Assembly: GCF_013364275.1 (NCBI RefSeq)
Contig: NZ_CP054932.1
Coordinates: 7,440,001 to 7,504,000, forward strand
Origin: Actinomadura sp. NAK00032
GTDB taxonomy: Bacteria > Actinomycetota > Actinomycetes > Streptosporangiales > Streptosporangiaceae
Length of the DNA stretch: 64,000 nucleotides
Direction of reading: 5' to 3'
In this document: positions 60,224 through 64,000 of the stretch, piece by piece
Layout of the letters: each line of letters starts with the position of its first letter
How positions within the stretch are numbered: position 1 is the first letter of the stretch
Translations under genes and position numbers: made by a program
The notes under the pieces: generated by a model
What the model saw: only the letters and a program-made list of their open reading frames with translations
What the model was told of the DNA's origin: nothing
The model's database searches: none

Positions 60224-61200
60224 CAGCGCTCCTTAGCGTCTGCGTCGGCCGGGCGGAACGCCGGCAGGGACAGGTCGGGGTCCGGGTCGATCCAGTCGAG
60301 GACGACGGGCATGCCGATCTCGACGTCGTCCGGCGCGACCCCGGTCATGTTCGCGATCAGCCGGGTGCCCTCGGTCAGCTCGATCACCGCGACGACCAGC
60401 GGGTACTCGAAGGCGGGGTGGCGCGGGTGGTGGTTGACGACGTAGCTGTAGACGTGGCCGTTCCCCTGCGCCTCGACGGTGTCCCACTCGAACGAGCCGC
60501 ACTGCGGGCAGCACGGGCCGGGCGGGTGCCGCAGCGACTTGCAGTCGGCGCAGCGCTGGATGACGAGCCGGTGCTCGCGCGCCGCCTCGAACCAGAACGC
60601 GTTGTCGAGGTTGATCGGGGGCCGCGGGCGCAGCGCCTTCGGCTTCTCCTCCTCGGCCGCCGGCTTCTCCGGGGGGCGGAAGCGCAGCAGCCGCCACCCC
60701 TGCGTCGCGACGACCTCGCCGGACGCGTCGCGGTAGGTCCGCAGCGTGGAGATGAAGCGGCCGACGCCGAGCCCGGTCTTCTTCTCCGGGGAGATCGCCT
60801 GCACGACCTCCTCGACGCTGACGCGGTCGCCCGGCACCAGCTCCCGGACGAACTCGAACTCCGAGTCGGTGGCGACGACGGAGGTGTACCCGCCCTCGGC
60901 GAGCAGCGCCGTCAGCTCGTCGGAGCCCGTCGGCTCCGGGTCGGGGCGGACGGACGCCGCGTAGCCGCGCATCGTCCACGCCTGCACCATCGACGCGGGC
61001 GCCACGACGCCGTCGCGGCCGGTCTCCTTGGCGGCGTCCTCGTCCAGGTAGACGGGGTTCTCGTCCGCCATGGCCTCGACCCAGTGCCGGATCATGGGGA
61101 GGTTCACCGGGTCCTGCCCGAAGCGCCGGGTCAGCAGCTCGCGGCCGACCCAGGACTGCAGCCTCTCCTCGTAGTCGTCCATAACCGCGTAGTCGCTCAT
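60223..61200 (-). CDS. chsH2: Steroid enoyl-CoA hydratase subunit ChsH2 with DUF35 domain
   Basis: 325 aa. Residues 1-170 are a MaoC-like hot-dog half (MADENPVYLDEDAAKETG, APASMVQAWTMRGYA, LVPGDRVSVEEVV). Residues 190-310 are a DUF35 domain: a zinc ribbon CADCKSLRHPPGPCCPQCGS and an OB fold (GNGHVYSYVVNHHP, LVVAVIELTEGTRLIANM). This is the ChsH2 layout; it pairs with ChsH1 for hydration and with Ltp2 for the retro-aldol step. ATG 61200 overlaps the fadE29 stop as ATGA. Confidence 0.93.
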   Translation of the reverse strand: MSDYAVMDDYEERLQSWVGRELLTRRFGQDPVNLPMIRHWVEAMADENPVYLDEDAAKETGRDGVVAPASMVQAWTMRGYAASVRPDPEPTGSDELTALLAEGGYTSVVATDSEFEFVRELVPGDRVSVEEVVQAISPEKKTGLGVGRFISTLRTYRDASGEVVATQGWRLLRFRPPEKPAAEEEKPKALRPRPPINLDNAFWFEAAREHRLVIQRCADCKSLRHPPGPCCPQCGSFEWDTVEAQGNGHVYSYVVNHHPRHPAFEYPLVVAVIELTEGTRLIANMTGVAPDDVEIGMPVVLDWIDPDPDLSLPAFRPADADAKER

Positions 61201-62360
61201 GACCGCTTCACCCTCGGCAGGCCCAGGCCCTGGACGGCGACCATGTCGCGGAGCACCTCGTTGACGCCGCCGCCGAACGTGTTGACGATGCCCTGCCGGG
61301 ACAGCTGCTCGATCTGCCCGTGCAGCACCGCGCCCGGCGACTCGGGGCGGATCCGCCCGGCCGCGCCGAGCACCCCGGTCAGCGTCCGCTGGACGAAGAT
61401 GTGCGTCTCCGTCCCGTAGGTCTTGGTGGCCCCGGCCTGCGCGCCGGTGAGTTCCCCCGCCTCGACCGCCATGGTCATCTTCCAGTTCATCAGCCGCATC
61501 GCCTCAAGCCTCGCGTACGTGCGGGCGAGGTCGGTCCGGACCCACGGCAGGTCGATCACACCGTTGTCGCGGGCCCAGTCGCGGACGTCCTCCCACAGCC
61601 GGATCATCCGGCCGCCGAGCGCGGCGAGGCCGATGCGCTCGTGGTTGAGCTGGGTGGTGATCAGGCTCCAGCCGCCGTCGACGTCGCCGACGACCGAGGA
61701 CGCGGGCACCCGGACGCCGTTGTAGTACGTCGAGGTCACGACCATGCCGCCGACGGTCGGGATCGGGCTCCAGGAGAACCCGTCCGCGTCGGTCGGGACG
61801 ATCAGGATCGAGATGCCCTTGTGCTTGGGCGCGTCCGGGTTGGTCCGGGCGGCGAGCCAGATGTGGTCGGCGGTGTTGGCGCCGCTGGTGAACACCTTGC
61901 TGCCGTCGATGACGAACTCGTCGCCGTCCAGGACGGCCTTGGTGCGCAGCGACGCGAGGTCGGTGCCGGCGTCGGGCTCGGTGTAGCCGATCGCGAAGAC
62001 GATGTCGCCGGACAGGATGCCGGGCAGGTACTTCTTCTTCTGCTCGTCCGTGCCGAAGCGCATCAGCGTCGGGCCGACCGTGTTCACCGTGACGAACGGG
62101 AACGGCAGCCCGGCGCGCTGCACCTCGTCGAAGAACACGTACTGCTCGGCGATCGACTTGCCCTGCCCGCCGTACTCGGCCGGCCAGCCGTAGCCGAGCC
62201 AGCCGTCGTTGCCGAGCATCTTGACGATCTCGCGGAACCGGTCGCCGCCGACGCCCTGCTCGCCGGCGCGCCGGCGCACGTCCTCGGGCAGCAGGCCCGC
62301 GAAGTACGCCCTCAGTTCCGCGCGCAGTTCGCGATGCGCGTCGGACTCACGCAGATCCAT
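61197..62360 (-). CDS. fadE29: Steroid acyl-CoA dehydrogenase subunit FadE29
   Basis: 387 aa, the same length as mycobacterial FadE29. Motifs: YGWPAEYGGQGKS, FAIGYTEPDAGTDLASLRT, KVFTSGANTADHIWLAARTNPDAPKH, and NTFGGGVNEVLRDM near the end. Together with FadE28 it forms the heteromeric dehydrogenase acting on the C3 side chain. ATG 62360 is preferred for AAAGGGCAGG upstream; an in-frame start 15 bases earlier is weaker. It opens the tightly coupled run of five genes. Confidence 0.92.
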   Translation of the reverse strand: MDLRESDAHRELRAELRAYFAGLLPEDVRRRAGEQGVGGDRFREIVKMLGNDGWLGYGWPAEYGGQGKSIAEQYVFFDEVQRAGLPFPFVTVNTVGPTLMRFGTDEQKKKYLPGILSGDIVFAIGYTEPDAGTDLASLRTKAVLDGDEFVIDGSKVFTSGANTADHIWLAARTNPDAPKHKGISILIVPTDADGFSWSPIPTVGGMVVTSTYYNGVRVPASSVVGDVDGGWSLITTQLNHERIGLAALGGRMIRLWEDVRDWARDNGVIDLPWVRTDLARTYARLEAMRLMNWKMTMAVEAGELTGAQAGATKTYGTETHIFVQRTLTGVLGAAGRIRPESPGAVLHGQIEQLSRQGIVNTFGGGVNEVLRDMVAVQGLGLPRVKRS

Positions 62361-62393
62361 ACCTGCCCTTTCCACGGTTCACGGAGCCACAGT

Positions 62394-64000
62394 TCATGGG
62401 AGGAAGCGCACGCGTCCGGCGGCGATGAACTCGTCCCGGAGCGCGGCCTTGTCCGCCTCGGTCATCAGCGCGTACGCGGGGGCGCCGCGGCCGGCCCAGC
62501 GGTAGACGGGGTCGGACGTGCGCCAGCCGTCGAGCTGGAGCTCCTTCTTCTTGAGCTTGCCCGAGCCCGTCGTCGGCAGCGCGTGCGAGACGCGCACGAA
62601 CCGCGGGGCGCCCTTGGTGCCGAGGTCGTCCTGCGCGGCGAGGAACGCGGGGAGGTCCAGGTCCTCGAACGCGACGCCCTCGGGGATCTCGATCGCGGCC
62701 ATCACCTGGTCGCCGGAGCGCGGGTCGGGGACGCCGAACGCGACCGCGTCCACGATCCTCGGGTGGCGGCGCACGACGTTCTGGGTGAGCAGCGCGGAGA
62801 TGTTCTCCGAGTCGACCCGGATCCAGTCGCCGGACCGGCCGCCGAAGTACAGGAACCCGTCGCCGTCGATGTAGCCGAGGTCGCCCGTCCAGTACCAGCC
62901 GTGCCGGACGCGCTCGGCGTCCGCCTCCGGGTTCTTGTAGTAGCCCTCGAACTTCGCGGCGCCGTGCACGTCGACGATCTCGCCGACGGCGGCCTCGGCG
63001 TTGGTGACGCGGCCGTGCTCGTCCAGGACGGCGCGGACGCAGGTCTCGCGCGTCTCCGGGTTGACGATGCGGACGCCGTCGTGGGCGGGCCGGCCGAACG
63101 CGGTCGGCGGCGCGGCCGGGTCCCGCTTGATCATGCCGGCGCTCTCGCTGGAGCCGTAGCCCTCCACGAGCCGCGCGCCGAACCGGCGCAGGAACGCGGC
63201 CTTGTCCTCGGGGGACGCCTCGGTGCCGAAGCCGTGGGTGAGCGTGTTGTCGCCGTCGTCCGGCCGCTCCGGCGTGGCGAGGACGTAGCCGATCGCCTTG
63301 CCGACGTAGTTGAAGAACGTCGCGCCGTAGTACCGGACGTCCGGCAGGAACCCGGACGCGGAGAACTTCGGCGCGAGCACGACGGCCGCGCCGACCGCGA
63401 GCGACGGCGCCCACAGCGCCATCAGCGCGTTGCCGTGGAACAGCGGCATCGAGCAGTAGCTGATGTCCTCGCGCTTGATGTCGTACTTGGCGCTGTTGTT
63501 GCGGCCCAGCTCGGCGAGGCGGCCCTGCGAGCAGCGCGCCGCCTTCGACGCGCCCGTGGTCCCGGACGTGAACAGCAGCAGGATCTGCGTCTCGGGCGTC
63601 ACGGAGGCGTCCACCCAGGGTTCGCAGGCGTGGGCCTCGACCCGGGCCGCGTAGTCCTCGTCGTCGATCAGGACGAACCGGTCGCGGGGGACGCCGATGT
63701 CGAGGCCGTCCAGCAGCTTCAGCCCGGCCTGGTCGGTGACGAGGAGTTGCAGGTCGGTGTGCCGGACCTCCTGCTCCAGGTAGGCGCCGGTCCGGGTCGA
63801 GTTGATGCCGACGATCGTCGCGCCGCTCAGCGCCGCCGCGCCCAGCCACAGGACGTACTCCGGGACGTTCTCCAGCAGCACCCCGATGTGGAACGGTCCG
63901 TCCTGCCGCAGCCCGCGGGCCAGCGACGCGCGCGCGGCGCTCTCCCGGACGACCTCGTCCCAGGTCCACGTCCGCTCGCGGCTGCGCAGGCCGTGCCGGG
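62394..64000 (-). CDS. FadD17-like acyl-CoA synthetase (5' end outside window)
   Basis: At least 534 residues; the frame is open to the right end, so the N-terminus is missing. ANL motifs: LLFTSGTTGASKAARCS, YGSSESAG, WTGDLGY and the Lys region TTGSGKLKKKEL. CSMPLFHGNALMALWAPSLAVGAAVVLAPKFSASGFLPDVRYYGATFFNYVGK-type segments resemble mycobacterial FadD17, which activates sterol side-chain acids. It ends 33 bp before fadE29 and is thus the first known gene of the operon: CoA loading, then dehydrogenation, hydration and aldol cleavage. Confidence 0.85.
   Translation of the reverse strand, partial: RHGLRSRERTWTWDEVVRESAARASLARGLRQDGPFHIGVLLENVPEYVLWLGAAALSGATIVGINSTRTGAYLEQEVRHTDLQLLVTDQAGLKLLDGLDIGVPRDRFVLIDDEDYAARVEAHACEPWVDASVTPETQILLLFTSGTTGASKAARCSQGRLAELGRNNSAKYDIKREDISYCSMPLFHGNALMALWAPSLAVGAAVVLAPKFSASGFLPDVRYYGATFFNYVGKAIGYVLATPERPDDGDNTLTHGFGTEASPEDKAAFLRRFGARLVEGYGSSESAGMIKRDPAAPPTAFGRPAHDGVRIVNPETRETCVRAVLDEHGRVTNAEAAVGEIVDVHGAAKFEGYYKNPEADAERVRHGWYWTGDLGYIDGDGFLYFGGRSGDWIRVDSENISALLTQNVVRRHPRIVDAVAFGVPDPRSGDQVMAAIEIPEGVAFEDLDLPAFLAAQDDLGTKGAPRFVRVSHALPTTGSGKLKKKELQLDGWRTSDPVYRWAGRGAPAYALMTEADKAALRDEFIAAGRVRFLP

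Noticed and set aside
1-64000. tRNA, rRNA or riboswitch genes
   Set aside because: Reading the intergenic regions on both strands showed no cloverleaf-like or known aptamer sequence; a covariance-model search was not possible here.

Overview
This is a 64 kb stretch of very GC-rich DNA (about 70 percent or more in coding regions), with GTG starts, ATGA/GTGA translational couplings, and families typical of filamentous actinomycetes: an AfsR/SARP regulator, WhiJ/BldB/RsbW-type triads, DUF5954, DUF6194, Methyltransf_19, DUF397 and DUF222-HNH. I infer a Streptosporangiales-type actinomycete such as Actinomadura. No rRNA, tRNA, CRISPR array or replication origin was recognised.

Region 1 (1-5.6 kb) holds the end of a GH15 glycosidase, a zinc glucose dehydrogenase, a DUF5954 protein and a divergent pair. 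The pair is a 127-aa helical protein whose C-terminus carries a short VQ-x3-[IV]-x-G-type motif, and an NB-ARC/TPR (NLR-like) ATPase carrying the matching motif at its N-terminus. This is the arrangement described for bacterial amyloid-signalling (BASS) BELL/NLR pairs. Region 2 (5.5-12.2 kb) is a three-gene operon of two GT-B-like paralogues and a small protein, divergent from a large AfsR-type SARP-NB-ARC-TPR regulator. A probable 30-aa lipobox micropeptide with its own terminator follows. Region 3 (12.3-15 kb) holds a HicA-like toxin/antitoxin candidate on a leaderless promoter, then an RsbW/WhiJ/DUF397 developmental-regulator module.

Region 4 (16.2-19.6 kb) looks like an undescribed RiPP-type cluster: an LCM-type methyltransferase, a 52-aa precursor-like peptide ending in a Cys-hydrophobic tail, and two coupled helical proteins. 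Region 5 (19.8-31.5 kb) is mostly single genes: phosphodiester glycosidase, SEC-C protein, NYN RNase, double-HTH MerR regulator, DUF6194, methyltransferase, a phosphotransferase/CrtC-like pair, a PQQ propeller with a LytTR regulator, a carboxylesterase and a SnoaL-like protein. Region 6 (31.7-35.4 kb) carries an acyl-CoA dehydrogenase pair and a FadD3-like ligase.

Region 7 (35.4-43.1 kb) is a regulon built around a TetR repressor: a divergent GH1 beta-glucosidase and a coupled operon of exported dipeptidase-like hydrolase, MFS/GPH importer, cytoplasmic Cys-type sulfatase and its own formylglycine-generating enzyme. Repeated AACATGA half-sites lie in both control regions. Region 8 (43.1-50.9 kb) has SDR/TetR, membrane proteins, a HEAT-repeat protein, a secreted nuclease and an old yellow enzyme with a TetR regulator.

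Region 9 (51-64 kb) is a sterol side-chain degradation operon matching the mycobacterial igr locus (FadD17-like, FadE29, ChsH2, FadE28, ChsH1, Ltp2, MaoC), all read leftward. A decayed copy of the maoC/ltp2 junction lies 5.5 kb away, and the two copies bracket an island with a DUF222-HNH nuclease, an IS630 remnant and a second WhiJ/DUF397/RsbW module. Several in-frame 15-18 bp tandem repeats occur in the window; the one in chsH1 creates an array of eight in-frame GTG start codons.
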